Source of the DNA: Sorex araneus
Taxonomy: Eukaryota; Chordata; Mammalia; Eulipotyphla; Soricidae
Length of the DNA: 64,000 nt
Reading direction: 5' to 3'
Assembly: GCF_027595985.1 (NCBI RefSeq)
Contig: NC_073313.1
Span: 111,346,552 to 111,410,551 of the forward strand
Of this stretch, positions 45,036 to 56,109 are shown one piece after another. The notes beneath the pieces were generated by a model, which had not been told where the DNA came from, did no database searches, and saw only the letters and a program-made list of their open reading frames with translations. Numbering within the stretch: the stretch's first letter is position 1; every line of letters begins with the position of its first letter. The position numbers and the translations under genes were made by a program.

Positions 45036-45499
45036 ATGATATTACTTGCATGTGGTATTTGTAATAACTGGATGAGGGAAAGCAATGTTTCAAGGGGAAG
45101 GGGGTTGCCCAGACCAACCTTGGCACCAGAGTATGGGGAGAAGGAAAGAAAGAGTGTGGGTGGGATTGGGGGAGAAGACAGATGAGAAGCAACAGGACCA
45201 GGTTAGGGGATTCAGATACAAAGGAGGTGTTAAGGAATGATAGAGACTAGTATCCAAATCACAGGGTCAACAACATAAAAATCAAGAGACCAAAACTTTA
45301 ACAACAGAACTTAAAAAGGTGCCGGTCAAAGTAGCAGGCTGGAGGTGGGGAAGCCGGGACTGATATGAGACGAAGCCTGCGCACATTGTGAAGGGAAGTT
45401 GACACTGGTGGTGAGGTAGTTACTGCAATATTGTATGTCTAGAAGCCAACTATGAAGAGCTTGGTAAATTATGGTGCTTTAATAAAATTAATATACATA

Positions 45500-47230
45500 T
45501 AAATTAATAAACTTGACAGTTTTCAGTTATCTTGACAAATAGAGTAGCGTGCAAATGGAAAAGAATGAAAAAGAGACAGAGATAGGCTTCCCTTTAAATT
45601 TACATTTTTTTAAAAAACTGAAATTTATGTGTCATACAGTTTTAGTGTAAATGTACAATTTAGAAAATATTTAAAAATAGAAAACAAAAAAAGTTCTTAT
45701 CATTGTAGCATGAAATGCACTTCATTCTATTTTCAATGAATAATTGTTGAGGAACAATTGTTTATAATGAGGTGAGCCAGACATGGACTAAAACATGATT
45801 AACATGTGTCATTTATCAAAATAGTCAATTCTAGTAGGGAGAGTCAGGCAGCTTTCCAAAATGTCTTAATCCATTAACTGAAAATTATTTTAAATGCATG
45901 CAAGGAACTTCAGAAGAAAAGTAATGCATATGCCTATTGCTGGGGAGACTTTTGAGATGATTGTACTGAACCTGAAATTTGAGAAAATAGATTTCAATTT
46001 GCCCCAATGGGAGGTAGAATTTCAAGAAAATGATATACCATAATCAGAATATAGAAGCAAGGTGTCAAACCTTTCTTAGATTTTATCTTTATTGAACAGT
46101 CTGTGCAATGTTGTTTATAAAGTAATTGAAAGACAAATACTTGATATGAATATGTTTCATAAACTGAAAATAATAAATGAGATCATTATTTTTCTTTCAT
46201 TAAAAGCCCAGTAAAATATTCTCATGAGTTACTTTTTAAATGTACTCTTATTACACTAATAATACATAATAGTGAAGCATTCAGTTGTAAATGAAAGCTG
46301 TGAATTGAGAAAAATGAAATGGCTAATTTCAGACTGATGATCTATATGATGACAAATAACTGCTTCAGTGAATTTTTACTTGTTATTTGATAGGTTGTCA
46401 TTGTGTATGCAGATGTAAGCAAAGAGTAAATGCATATTTGGAGTGCATCTTTGGATGCACTGATTCCACATTCTTGTTGTCATGGCTACCTGTCTTAAGC
46501 AATAAAAAAACTGAGCAGATGTTCCTTTCTTTAAGTACCTACATCAGCTTTTTATACATAGCATGTACTATTCATTAAATCAAGGAAAGTAGTGGGAGTA
46601 GCTTAATTTGTATTACTAAGAGCTGCTTTTTTGTCTAACTCTATTCTTTTCTGCAAACCTATTATTAGTTTGATAGATAAAAGACCGAGATTTTTTTCTT
46701 ACTAAGTGCAAATGTGTGACTTGTGCCTAGAGACTGATTCTACAACGAATTTATAAGTCCAGCTAAAGCGTTGATTTGTTTCATAAGCCCATCTTAAAAA
46801 ATTATGGTACAATAATGAGCATATGTGTGAGTAAGCCAGTTTAAGGAGGTGAAAAGGAACTGTGCCTAGTTCAAAGGGAAAAACCAAAATTATGACTCAG
46901 ATAACATGTTTTCTTTTTAAAAATTTCTTCTCCTCTAAATGATAGATAAAAATTTATGGCTGTATTAACAAAAACTTGTTTTGAAGTTAATAGTTAATTT
47001 TGAAGGTATCTTAAAATGTTTTACCAACTGTGGTAATTCAAGGAGCTATACAGATAATTGACTCAAAACCTCAGCCTTACAGTTAGCTACTTCTATGACA
47101 CTTTAGCAACCTGTTTAAAGATTATGCCCTCTTTGACAATTCTTATAATATGTATATCAATTTAATATTCATAATTGTTTTAAAATAATATTATTACTAG
47201 ACACCATATCAATGACCTCACTTTTATTTA
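45500..47230. other. Unassigned AT-rich, repeat-poor DNA
   Basis: 1.7 kb with no SINE, L1 tail or LTR text that I can see and no open frame above 63 codons. Candidate unique sequence. Confidence 0.5.
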
Positions 47231-47236
47231 TTCATT

Positions 47237-47423
47237 ATTTTTTGTGGGGAAGGTGTTTGTGTCACACAGGCAGTGCTCATGGCTTACTCTGGCTCTGTGC
47301 CCAGGGATCATTTTTGGTGGTGCTGTGGGGAGCACAAGTAGCTTGGGGTCTATATAGAAATTGAACTCATGCCAGCCACTTGAAAGGCAAAAATCTTAGC
47401 CTCTATACTATCTATCCAGCCCC
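47237..47423 (-). mobile_element. Old SINE-A
   Basis: 'GTGTCACACAGGCAGTGCTCATGG', 'GAAATTGAACTCATGCCAGCC' and 'CTATCTATCCAGCCCC' on plus, with an insertion in the middle ('GGGGAGCACAAGTAGCTTGG'). Confidence 0.8.
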
Positions 47424-47436
47424 AGGACATGCTGGA

Positions 47437-47510
47437 TTTTGGGGGAAGGGGGACACCTGGTGGTGCTAAGAGGCTGAAGCCTCATGCATGTACTATCTGA
47501 TCATAACTGA
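47437..47510 (-). mobile_element. SINE-A fragment
   Basis: 'GGGGGACACCTGGTGGTGCTAAGAGG' and 'GCATGTACTATCTGATC' on plus. Confidence 0.4.
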
Positions 47511-47524
47511 AAAACTTATGATCC

Positions 47525-47870
47525 TCTACTTTTTAAAAAAGTGTAACTTTAATCAACAAAGAAAGAATGAAGGATCAGAGAATCACTAATCCTTGAACCA
47601 ATTTTTCTTTTTCATTTTTGTTTATAATAGCAACTCTTTTCCATTTTTCTTGCTAAGTTTAAAAATTTTTAAGTAACTTATTAAAATATGAGAGACTCCT
47701 AATGATTCTAAAATGCTTTTTCAAAATAGACTCTGTAGAAGAACTTGTAAACATAATTCATATGTTTAGGATTATTTCAGAATAAACAAATGAGAATAAG
47801 CATTAGTTGAACCTAGTAAAATTCAAACCTAAGTTAAAAATAATATACAATTATCTAAACATAATTTTTA
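47525..47870. other. Unassigned AT-rich DNA
   Basis: Nothing recognised. Confidence 0.5.
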
Positions 47871-47871
47871 A

Positions 47872-48330
47872 TTAAATGATGGTGAGATACACAGTTGAAA
47901 AGTTGTTCATCATCATTGAATTTCAGTCATACTGTGTTCCAACACCTGTACCTTCCCCAGTATACATTTTCCACCACCTTCTTTCTCTTTCTTTTCCTTC
48001 CTTCCTTCCTTCCTTCCTTCCTTCCTTCCTTCCTTCCTTCCTTCCTTCCTTCCTTCCTTCCTTCCTTCCTTCCTTCCTTCCTTCCTTCCTTCCTTCCTTC
48101 CTTCCTTCCTTCCCTCCTTCCTTCCCTCCTTCCTTCCTTCCCTCCTTCCTTCCCTCCTTCCTTCCTTCCCTTTCTCTCCTCTTCTTCTCCCTCTATACTT
48201 TTGGGCATTGTGGTTTGCAATACAGGTACTGAAACATTATCATGTGTATGCCTTTGCCTAACTTTAGCACTCAGTTCTTGTTCAGAGTAATCATTTCCAA
48301 CTATCATTGTCATAGTAGTTCTTTAACCTA
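47872..48330 (-). mobile_element. L1 3' UTR with long (TTCC)n expansion
   Basis: 'GAATTTCAGTCATACTGTGTTCC', 'CATTTTCCACCACC', (TTCC)n, 'TTTTGGGCATTGTGGTTTGC', 'CTGAAACATTATCATG', 'AGAGTAATCATTTCCAACTATC'. The Leu-Pro-Ser-Phe and Lys-Glu-Gly-Arg frames here are translations of the repeat. Confidence 0.88.
47995..48170 (-). repeat. (TTCC)n / (GGAA)n microsatellite
   Basis: About 175 bp, nearly pure from 47995 to 48110 and interrupted by TCCC units to 48170. Confidence 0.97.
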
Positions 48331-48334
48331 ACTT

Positions 48335-49240
48335 CCCCATCACCATCAACACTTGTGACAAGCTTCCTGCCAGGGACCAGTCTTCCTGACGTTTTTTCTA
48401 TTGTCCTTGAGTAATAGTAAACATAATTTTACTGAAAGTCAGTTTTCTGAATTCCTTTACGAGTTAAAGGGATTCTTTTCCTTCTATAAATAGCAACAGT
48501 CCCACAGTTTTTAAAAATTATAGTTTAGTTAACATGGCTACAATAGTGTTTACTGTTATAGCACTGAGGTACAAGGTTACTGCTATTGACCATCACTGAA
48601 ATACCCATGACTCTCATGATTTACTTATGTTACCTCTGGTTGGATCTTAATTTCCGCCTCCCCACTTATCTTCCCTCTTTACTCCTTCCCCCTCTGTTTC
48701 TTGATAATTTTTGTGACCCAAAGCCCAGAGCTTGCTACTACTGAGTAAGAAGCTCTGGGTTTTGGGTCACAAAACTCTGTTTGTCCCTCTGCATTCCATC
48801 AATGAGTGAAATCATTGTATATTTGTTCGATTTCCTTTACTTTCTTTGATTTAAGCAGTATTTTTTACAAAGTTGTTTTCAACAGAGTTCTAGGAATATT
48901 TAAAATAGACAAAAGCATTGAGTGAAGGATTTATGTCCAATGGAAAGAATAGACTACCACTACTGAATTCACAGATCAATCATAAAAAATAACAGCTAGA
49001 AATTGAGTGTGTTTAAAAGATGAAGTATATAGCACAAATTTTATCTGTATTTTTCAGTCTGAAAGTTAAATTTGAATTTAATTGAGGAGTAACTTTTGTT
49101 TAAGGGAATATGGGAGTTAAAGAAACAAGCTAAATAACATCCTCCAAAAAGTGTATCCATGATATCAGGTGATTCTCCAGGAAAAGAAATTATCTTTCTT
49201 TTTATAAGATTATTGATCTAGTGCAAAAATTATAATAAAC
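48335..49240. other. Mostly unassigned DNA containing a hairpin
   Basis: No gene. Holds the inverted repeat at 48709-48774 (separate entry). 48780-48850 has a faint L1-like 'TCAATGAGTGAAATCATTGTA'. Confidence 0.45.
48709..48774. repeat. 25-bp inverted repeat with 16-nt loop
   Basis: Left arm 48709-48733 and right arm 48750-48774 pair over 25 positions with one G:T mismatch (a wobble pair in RNA). Arm core: TTTTGTGACCCAAAGCCCAG versus CTGGGTTTTGGGTCACAAAA. Loop 48734-48749. Confidence 0.9.
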
Positions 49241-49261
49241 ATAATGTGGATAATTTGTTTG

Positions 49262-49330
49262 GCTTATGTTTTAAAGAAATGAGTAACCCAATGCCCACCA
49301 TTTCATCAGTGTATATTTCCCACTACCAAA

Positions 49331-49374
<44 letters not shown>

Positions 49375-49540
49375 CTTTTGGGCATTAGGATTTTCAATAC
49401 AGATACTGAAAGCTTATCATGTATATCCCTTTACCTACTCTCATTGAAGGAAATGGTATTGGAACATTATATAACTGAAAGTCAATCATGAACAACTTTG
49501 TAACTGTGTATCTCACTGTGACTCAAAAAATGACATGAAA
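49262..49540 (+). mobile_element. L1 tail with inverted 5' half and (TC)n
   Basis: 49450-49540 is plus-strand L1 end: 'GGTATTGGAACATTATATAACTGAAAGTC' (in pieces), 'GTAACTGTGTATCTCACTGTGAC'. 49270-49445 is the adjoining upstream 3' UTR in reverse complement ('TTTCATCAGTGTATATTTCCC', (TC)n at 49332-49375, 'TTTTGGGCATTAGG', 'ACTGAAAGCTTATCATG'). This is a twin-priming signature. Confidence 0.8.
49332..49375. repeat. (TC)n microsatellite
   Basis: About 20 TC units with one A interruption, at the purine-tract position of the inverted L1 3' UTR. Confidence 0.95.
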
Positions 49541-49541
49541 A

Positions 49542-49970
49542 CAACCCAAATGCCCAATTACAGATGAATGGACTAAGATGTTTTGATATATACACAGATA
49601 AATACTATGATGTTCTAAGAAAGTATAATATCACATGATCTTCAGGAACATGGATGGAACAAGAGTATATTATGCTGAGTGAAGTCAGGTAGGAGAAAAG
49701 GGCCAGATCCAAGATGATCTCTCTTGTAGGTGGGACTTAAAGATATTCAGCAAGGTAGCAACAAAGGGCCAAAGGCAACACAATGGGAAAATTGATCCAC
49801 ATAATTGAGTTGGTTAGGGGAAGGTGCTAAAAGGGAGGGATATTAATGTCTTTGGGGGGGACAACGATGGCCATACTTGTGGTAGGTGTAGTGCTAGTAT
49901 TATGTGCATTATTGTAAATCACAGAACCTCAATCAATAAAAATGTTTAAAATAAAGAATTTTTGAAAGGA
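49542..49970 (+). mobile_element. L1 3' UTR, third subtype
   Basis: 'ACAACCCAAATGCCCAATTACAG', 'GGAACATGGATGGAACAAG', 'ATTATGCTGAGTGAAGTCAGG', 'GTGGTAGGTGTAGTGC', A-rich end. Parallel to 20181-20700 and 53615-53990. Confidence 0.8.
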
Positions 49971-50194
49971 AATAAGTAAAAACATTAGGAACATAAATGA
50001 ATAGACTTGATTGTGGATTTATTTATTAACTTATATCATAGGTAATAGTTCAGACTTACTGCTATTGTGAGTATGATAATGTTTTGTGATTATGTAGGAA
50101 AATATCCACACTTTACAGAAATGCATACAGAATTGTGTACTGAATTTGGGTAATGCCTATGTGGGCTTAGCTGTATAATTTTTCTTTATTTTAC

Positions 50195-50310
50195 TTATTA
50201 TTTAAAAAGTTTTTATTGATTGAGATTCTCTGGTTTACAATACTGTTAATAATGTTCCTCATGCACATAATCCCAATGCAACAGCCATAACCATTGTCCT
50301 CAGCTCCCTG
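50195..50310 (-). mobile_element. L1 3' end remnant
   Basis: 'GTTTTTATTGATTGAGATTCTCTGGTTTACAATACTGTTAATAATG' (in pieces), like 7190-7260. Confidence 0.5.
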
Positions 50311-50314
50311 AATA

Positions 50315-50890
50315 ATTTTTTATTGTACGTATGTTTAGAATTTTAAATTAAGAACAAGGACTCTCCAGTTACTTACAATAACATTCAAGCACTTATAGAT
50401 ATGCTGCAAGATTATCATGACTTGTTTACTTCAATTACACTTCTATCTTCAACCTTTCCACTACCTTTTGGTCATTTGTCTGGTTATTTTGTAATTGTAT
50501 ACCCCCAGATAATTTCAGAGTATTTGATTTTTTTTATTCATTTTTGGAGTACCCTTCCTCCAAAGTATTTCATGGCCAATTCCCTTCTCACCATTGGGAT
50601 ATTACCTCTTTGGAGAGTCAGTCTCCAACTGTCTTAACTGAGAAATCTCCATAATTATATTCTACTATAATTCCTTATGCAGAAGATCAGAAATTTAGCA
50701 ATTATTATAATAAACTTTTTCATCTAGTAAATTGTAGAAATATATAAGATAATGAAAATGTACTGGGTAATAGGTATTTAAGTGAGATAGCCCTTTATGA
50801 TTTACTTATATTTTCTGTTAATAAAAATTTTTGTGATAGTCACAAAACACATGCACATGAGAGCACATGCCTCATGTCCTCAACCTATCC
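50315..50890. other. Unassigned DNA
   Basis: A 78-codon plus-strand frame (50401-50637) has no motif. No named repeat. Confidence 0.45.
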
Positions 50891-50908
50891 TGAACCCTCA
50901 TATATTTT

Positions 50909-51104
50909 CTTTCTTTATTTATTTAATTTTTTTTTTTTTTGCTTTTTGGGTCACACCCAGCAATGATCAGGGGTTACTCCTGGCTTTGCACTCAGGAATT
51001 ACTCCTGGTGATGCTTGGGGGACCATACGGGATGCCAGGGTTTGAACCCGGGTTGGCCGCGTGCAAGGCAAACGCCCTACCAGCCATGCTATCGCTCCGG
51101 CCCC
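50909..51104 (-). mobile_element. Young SINE-A with 15-bp target-site duplication
   Basis: ACCCTCATATATTTT at 50894-50908 and 51105-51119. Long T-rich tail, intact boxes. Confidence 0.95.
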
Positions 51105-51287
51105 ACCCTCATATATTTTAGACTGATTTTTTTTCCTTTCTGATATTGAGATGGTATATTGAGAAAATCACATGGATTGATACTAGTATTATTTCTGATC
51201 TTTAATAAAATAGTATCTAGAGGTTGTTCCTCATTATTATGAATGAAAGAATATTTCTTGTACTTCCCATGAATGTCTGATAATTCT

Positions 51288-51464
51288 TTTTTCTTCTTTT
51301 TTTGTGGGGGGTCACACCTGGCAATGAACAGGGGTTACTCCTGGTTTATGCACTCAGGAATTACTCCTGGCAGTGCTTGGGGGTCATATAGGATGCTGGG
51401 AATCAAACCCAGGTCAGCCGCGTGCAAGGCAAACACCCTACCTGCTGTGCTATCACTCCAGCCC
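51288..51464 (-). mobile_element. SINE-A with 11-bp target-site duplication
   Basis: CTGATAATTCT at 51277-51287 and 51465-51475. Confidence 0.94.
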
Positions 51465-51477
51465 CTGATAATTCTAT

Positions 51478-52020
51478 CTTGCAGAAGGAGATCATGGACT
51501 GGAAAAGATGAGGCAGATAATGAAGTTTGACTTCTCACCTTCTGTTAAATTTGATGCATCATGGGTGAGTGTAAAGAGCAAAGTTGATACTTTGAATGTG
51601 CCAAAATTACAATTTGAACAGAAATGTAAAGTTAAATTTTTAAAGCTAAATTAAAAAACTGTGATTAATAATTTATTGATGGTTGAGTTTTAGGCATATA
51701 ATACTTTCCAATTACGAGTTTGTGACAGTCACAAAATATATTTAAAATAAATTATAATATAATCGTTAGAGATTGTGATTTCATTTGATGCTAAGGTTAC
51801 TATAACCTGTGATTGTGTACTATAACTTATTTCGTCAGCTACTAGTAACTGTATTCCTTTCAAGTCATCATAAATACAATTTTTTTATTGATTGCCATCC
51901 AAGAGAAGTTTTCAGATATCATTATTTAATTTTATGACTATTATGTTTAAGTATGTGCTTCTAGTTATAATACTTTCATATCTCTCATTACTATACATTT
52001 CCATTTGAATAACAATTATT
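51478..52020. other. Unassigned AT-rich DNA
   Basis: No gene or named repeat. Confidence 0.5.
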
Positions 52021-52023
52021 ACT

Positions 52024-52218
52024 GGGCCAGAGCAAAATATAGAAGGTAAGGCACTTGCCTTGCATGCAGCCTACCTGGATTTCATCCCTGGCACCACATA
52101 TGATTTTTTGCGGCCCATCAGAAGTGGTGTATGAGTACAGAGCCAATAAGCACTGAACACTGCTAGGTGTGGATCCAAAACAGAAACAGAACAAAACAAA
52201 ACAAAACAAAACAAAACA
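52024..52218 (+). mobile_element. Old SINE-A with (AAAAC)n tail
   Basis: 'GGGCCAGAGCAAAATATAG', 'GCACTTGCCTTGCATGCAGCC', 'CCCTGGCACCACATATG', then about five AAAAC units at 52192-52217. Confidence 0.85.
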
Positions 52219-52424
52219 GCAAGTCTGTATGGCTGAACATACAGACTTTATGGAAATTAATAATATGCCTCCTACTCAAAGTCATAAGGTATTAGAATTA
52301 GGATGGTAAATTATTGCAAAAACTTAAAGCATGAATTATCATGGATAATTCATGATAAAACATAATTATCAGTTTCAAATTGTGACTAATTTTCCCTTAG
52401 AATAAGCTCAGAATCCATAAAATG

Positions 52425-53177
52425 CACTGAGGTAAACATAGAACTCTTCAGGAAATGGACCTCAGAGGGATCTTAACACAATAGGAGCTGACCACAGAGG
52501 CAAAGAAAACAACAGAATTAAGCAAATGGGGCTACATCATATTGAAATCCTTCTGCACAGCAAAAGAAACTCAAGTTAAAATAAAAAGATACTCTACTAA
52601 ACAAGAGAAGATATTTTGCATACATTACACCAGATTAAGGGCTAACATCTAAGATTTATTAATCACTCACAAAATGAACAGCAAAAATCTAAAAGCACCA
52701 TCGAAAACTGTGGAGAAGAGATGAACAGACATTTCTTTGAAGAAGCCATATGGTTGGCCAATAGGCATATGGCAAAGTGCTCATCAACAGTTATGAACAG
52801 GGAAATGCAAATCAAAACAACAATGTAATACCATACTGACTCACAACAGTGAGAATGGCGCATATCAAAAAGTCTGGAAATAGGCAGTGTTGGCAGGAAT
52901 ATAGTGAGAATCGAACTTTCATTGACTGTTGATGGGAATGTCATCTGGTTCAACCTCTATCTAAAAAAAGATGGAGATTTCTTTTAAAAAAGCAAGAATA
53001 TAATTACCATGTGACCTAGCATTACAATTTCTTGACATCCACCCCCAAACATAGGAACATTGATTTGAAAGAATATATACATAACTATGTTTATCTCAGT
53101 GCTTTGCACAATAGCCCAAATATGGAAACAACCTAAATGTCTGACTGTGGATGAATGGATCAAGAAGTTGTGGTACA
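52425..53177 (+). mobile_element. Old L1 ORF2 C-terminus and 3' region (first part)
   Basis: 'AAGCAAATGGGGCTACATCATATTGAAATCC' (in pieces), 'TTCTGCACAGCAAAAGAAACTC', 'AATAGGCATATGGCAAAGTGCTCA', 'CAAATCAAAACAACAATG', 'GAATGGCGCATATCAAAAAG', 'AAATGTCTGACTGTGGATGAATGG'. All frames are broken. Interrupted at 53178. Confidence 0.9.
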
Positions 53178-53600
53178 CAGGAGGTTGACTCCATGGCTTC
53201 GAGGCTGGCCTCAAGTTCCGGGGAAAGGTCAACTCAGAGAAGCGATCACCAATTACATTGTAGTCGAAGGCCATGTGGGGGAAGGGAGTTGCGGGCTGAA
53301 TGAGGGCTAGAGACTGAGCACAGCGGCCACTCAACACCTTTATTGCAAACCACAACAGCTAATTAGAGAGAGAAAACAGAAGGGAATGCCTTGCCACAGT
53401 GGCAGGGTGGGGTGGGGGGGAGATGGGTTTGGGGAGGGTGGGAGGGACACTGGGTTTACGGGTGGTGGAGAATGGGCACTGGTGAAGGGATGGGTTCCCA
53501 AACTTTGTATGAGGGAAGTATAAGCACAAAAGTGTATAAATCTGTAACTGTACCCTCACGGTGATTCTCTAATTAAAAATAAATAAATTTAAAAAAAAAA
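53178..53600 (+). mobile_element. 5'-truncated young L1 tail nested in older L1
   Basis: Flanked by AGAAGTTGTGGTACA at 53163-53177 and 53600-53614, with older L1 reading through. The insert carries a relatively GC-rich 3' UTR ('GACTCCATGGCTTCGAGGCTGG', 'GACTGAGCACAGCGGCCACTC'), the purine-rich tract and 'GCCACAGTGGCAGGG', ending 'CACGGTGATTCTCTAATTAAAAATAAA' (in pieces) and poly(A). Confidence 0.92.
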
Positions 53601-53614
53601 GAAGTTGTGGTACA

Positions 53615-53990
53615 TATACATAATGGAATGCTATGAAGCTGTAGCAGAGAACAAAATCATGCAATTTTTCTACTACATACTACTACAACATATCATGCTG
53701 AGTACAGTCACTCAGAAAGAAAGGGTGCAGTATGATCCCTGTTATATATGGGATTTAAAGTTTTACAGTAAGGGAGCACCAAATGGACAAAGGCAACAGA
53801 ACACTTGCTTTGGTCCAAAGAACTGAGATTACTAGGTTGGGGATTGAATTGGATTGAATTGGCTGGGCCTTTGTGACCTTACTAGAAGAAAGTGCGCATG
53901 CTGATGAAGGGTGTGGTGTTGGCATTGATTTATGCACAAAACATCAGTGATAGCCTTATAAAACACAGTATCTTAGTGAAGATTTAAAAA
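53615..53990 (+). mobile_element. Old L1 3' region (second part)
   Basis: 'AATGGAATGCTATGAAGCTG', 'CAAAATCATGCAATTTTTC', 'GTCACTCAGAAAGAAAGGG', 'GTGTGGTGTTGGCATTGATTTATGC'. Completes the element begun at 52425. Confidence 0.88.
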
Positions 53991-54002
53991 ATAAAAAATC
54001 CC

Positions 54003-54190
54003 TTGGGGCTGGAGCAATAGCACAACGGGGAGGGCGTTTGCCTTGCACGCGGCCGACCCGGGTTCGATTCCCAGCATCCCATATGGTCCCCTGAGCACCG
54101 CCAGGGGTGACTCCTGAGTGCAGAGCCAGGAGCAACCCCTGTGCATCGCCGGGTGTGACCCAAAAACCAAAAAAATTAAAAAATAAAAAA
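54003..54190 (+). mobile_element. Young SINE-A
   Basis: Head 'GGGGCTGGAGCAATAGCACAAC', B box GGTTCGATTCCC, tail 'GGGTGTGACCCAAAAACC'. Flanked by AATAAAAAATCCC duplications (53990-54002 and about 54192-54204). Confidence 0.93.
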
Positions 54191-54235
54191 AAATAAAAAA
54201 TCCCACTTGATCGTGTGTAAAAAATACAAGGGCGC

Positions 54236-55162
54236 TCGTGGGCACGGAAGAGGGTGATGTGTGTGTGTGTGTGTGTGTGTTGTGTTGTGTTGTTTACGGG
54301 CTCTCGGGGTGTTGCTTTCTCTCTCTTGCCGCTCGCATTCGGTGCTCTCGAGCTGCTGTGTATGGACCGGATCGGGACGGCTCCTCCTTGTGCTCTACTT
54401 CTGTATGTGCTGCTGTGTTCTCTTCTGTCTGTCTCTCTGTCTCTGTCTCTTTAGTCTCTCCTCTGGTCTCTTCCGAACTCTCTCTGTCTCTGCTTCTGTG
54501 TCTCCTCTCTTGCCTCTGTGTCTTCTCTCTGATTTTATCTCTTCTCCTTGCTTCTGATTTACCTCTGCCTCTGTGTCTTCTCTCCTGCTTCTGTGTCTTC
54601 TCTCTCCCCACTTCTGTGTCTTCTCTCTTCTGTGTCTTCTCTGCTGCTTCTGTCTTGTCTCTGTCTTACCTCTGCCACTTCTCCCCTTACAGTCTTAGTT
54701 TTTATAGCAATTACATAGGGTGGTGACACAAAGGTGGGTTGGACATTAATAAGTCACCAAAGAGTGGTAAAACCATTTCCCCAGGAGATTAACAAAATCT
54801 CATCTAAGGAGATAGGAGATCTGCTCAAGGGTGGGATCCAAACAAGGGTGTGTCGCTTTCTTCCTTCCTCAGCTAGTAAACCACTTAAATAGTTATAATA
54901 AATTTAATCCTAATATTTCTAGCAATGTCATTCTGTCTGAGCACAGTAAGAGATATATCATTTAACTTTGGTTCTTCCTGAGGACATTTCACTATATAAT
55001 CCAGACCACACAGTCCTCAGACCAGGTTTGTATTCCTAACCCTATCAGGGTCCTAGTCTTGTCATTACTTTTGGATCATGACATCATTTGTCTATGACCA
55101 TGTTCTCAACTTACAGTTGAATATTGTGGCGTTTTAGCCTGGCCCATTTTGATGTGCCAGGG
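54236..55162 (-). mobile_element. Retroviral LTR, copy 1, abutting truncated L1
   Basis: About 0.93 kb, homologous to 59098-59759 in the same orientation. Shared plus-strand blocks are 'TTCGGTGCTCT' near the left end, 'GGATCCA.....CAAG' in the middle, and 'TCAGGGTCCTAGT', 'TCATTACTTTTGGATCATGA' and 'TTTGTCTATGA' near the right end. It has a (GT)n at 54257-54280 and a long CT-rich low-complexity expansion at 54415-54680 absent from copy 2. The open frames here (up to 162 codons) are Ser/Leu/Cys-rich translations of that tract. No viral genes adjoin. Element limits are approximate. Confidence 0.75.
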
Positions 55163-55537
55163 TTTTTGGATTCTATTCGCTAATAGTTTGTTGAGGATCT
55201 TCGCATCCGTATTCATCAGAGAAATCGGTCTATAGTTTTCTTTTTTTGTGGTGTCTCTGTTTGATTTTGGTATCTGGGTGATATGTGACTCATAGAACCT
55301 TTCTGGGAGTGTTTCTGTTTCCTCAATTTCCTGGAAAAGCTTGAAAAGTACTGGCAATAGATCCTCTTTAAATGTTTGGAAGAATTCTCTAGTGAATCCA
55401 TCTGGACCTGGACTTTTGTTTCTGGGGAGACTTTTGATTACAGTTTCAATTTCCTTGATAATAATGGGTTTATTCAGGTATTCCAAATCATCTTGGTTCA
55501 GCTTTGGGAGGTTATAGGAATCCAGGAATTTATCCAT
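55163..55537 (-). pseudogene. L1 ORF2 reverse transcriptase, N-terminal part
   Basis: An open stretch of over 120 codons starting [14 protein letters not shown], then [18 protein letters not shown] (the 'KSPGPDG' motif typical of LINE-1 RT), [28 protein letters not shown] and NYRPISLMN (the RT motif before the fingers), then [14 protein letters not shown]. It is followed by LTR sequence in place of the palm domain, so the catalytic aspartates are absent. Confidence 0.95.
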
Positions 55538-56109
55538 TTCTTCTAGATTCTCTTGTTTTGTGGTGTACAGACTTTCGAAGAAGTCTCTGATGATCTTTTG
55601 AATTTCTTTCTTTTCTGTTGTGATGTCCCCCTTTTCATTTCTGATTCAGTTTATTAGAGTTCTATCTCTCTCTTTCTTTGTGAGTCTTGCTAGTGGTGTA
55701 TTAATCCTATTTATTTTCTCAAAGAACCAGCTCTTAGATTCATTAATCTTTTGGATAGTTCTTTGGGTTTACACGTCATTGATTTCTGCTCTATGTTTTA
55801 TCATTTCTTTTCTTCTGCCTGGTTAGGGCTCCTTTTGTTGGTCCTTTTCTAAAGTCTTGAGCTGTGAGGTCAGGTTATTTATGTGGGCCCTTACTTCCTT
55901 CCTGAGATATGCTTGCAGAGCTATAAATTTTCCCCTTAACACGGCTTTAGCTGTGTCCCACAGGTTCTGGTAGCTCGTGTCTTCATTCTCATTTGTTTCC
56001 AGGTACCTTTTGATTTCTTCCTTGATTTCCTCCCTGACCCACTGATTGTTCAACATTGAGTTGTTTCATTTCCAGATGTATGATTTGGTCCTCTCCATCT
56101 GTGCATGAT

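Larger units (their letters stand above)
44402..45495 (+). mobile_element. L1 3' end interrupted by a composite SINE
   Basis: Parallel to 2870-3970: 'GAACTGAGCTACCATATAAGC', 'ATTACAGCACTTTGTACAG', 'CCTAGATGTTCAATGAG', 'TGTAATACTACACAGCCATAAAA', 'GATGGAACTGGAAGACATC', then after the insertion 'GGGAAGTTGACACTGGTGG' and 'GAAGAGCTTGGTAAATTATGG', A-rich end. It contains a (TA)n/(GA)n microsatellite at 44596-44662. Confidence 0.88.

Noticed and set aside
47995-48170. CRISPR-like or tandem satellite array
   Set aside because: The unit is 4 bp without spacers, so it is a microsatellite. No repeat-spacer structure occurs anywhere in the window.
47876-48313. Three long frames (118-131 codons) rich in Leu-Pro-Ser-Phe or Lys-Glu-Gly-Arg
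   Set aside because: They come from the (TTCC)n microsatellite and not from a repeat-containing protein.
54238-54726. 162-codon frame starting MGTEEGDVCVCVCV
   Set aside because: It lies wholly in LTR copy 1 and its (GT)n and CT-rich tracts. Cys/Val then Ser/Leu low complexity, with no domain.
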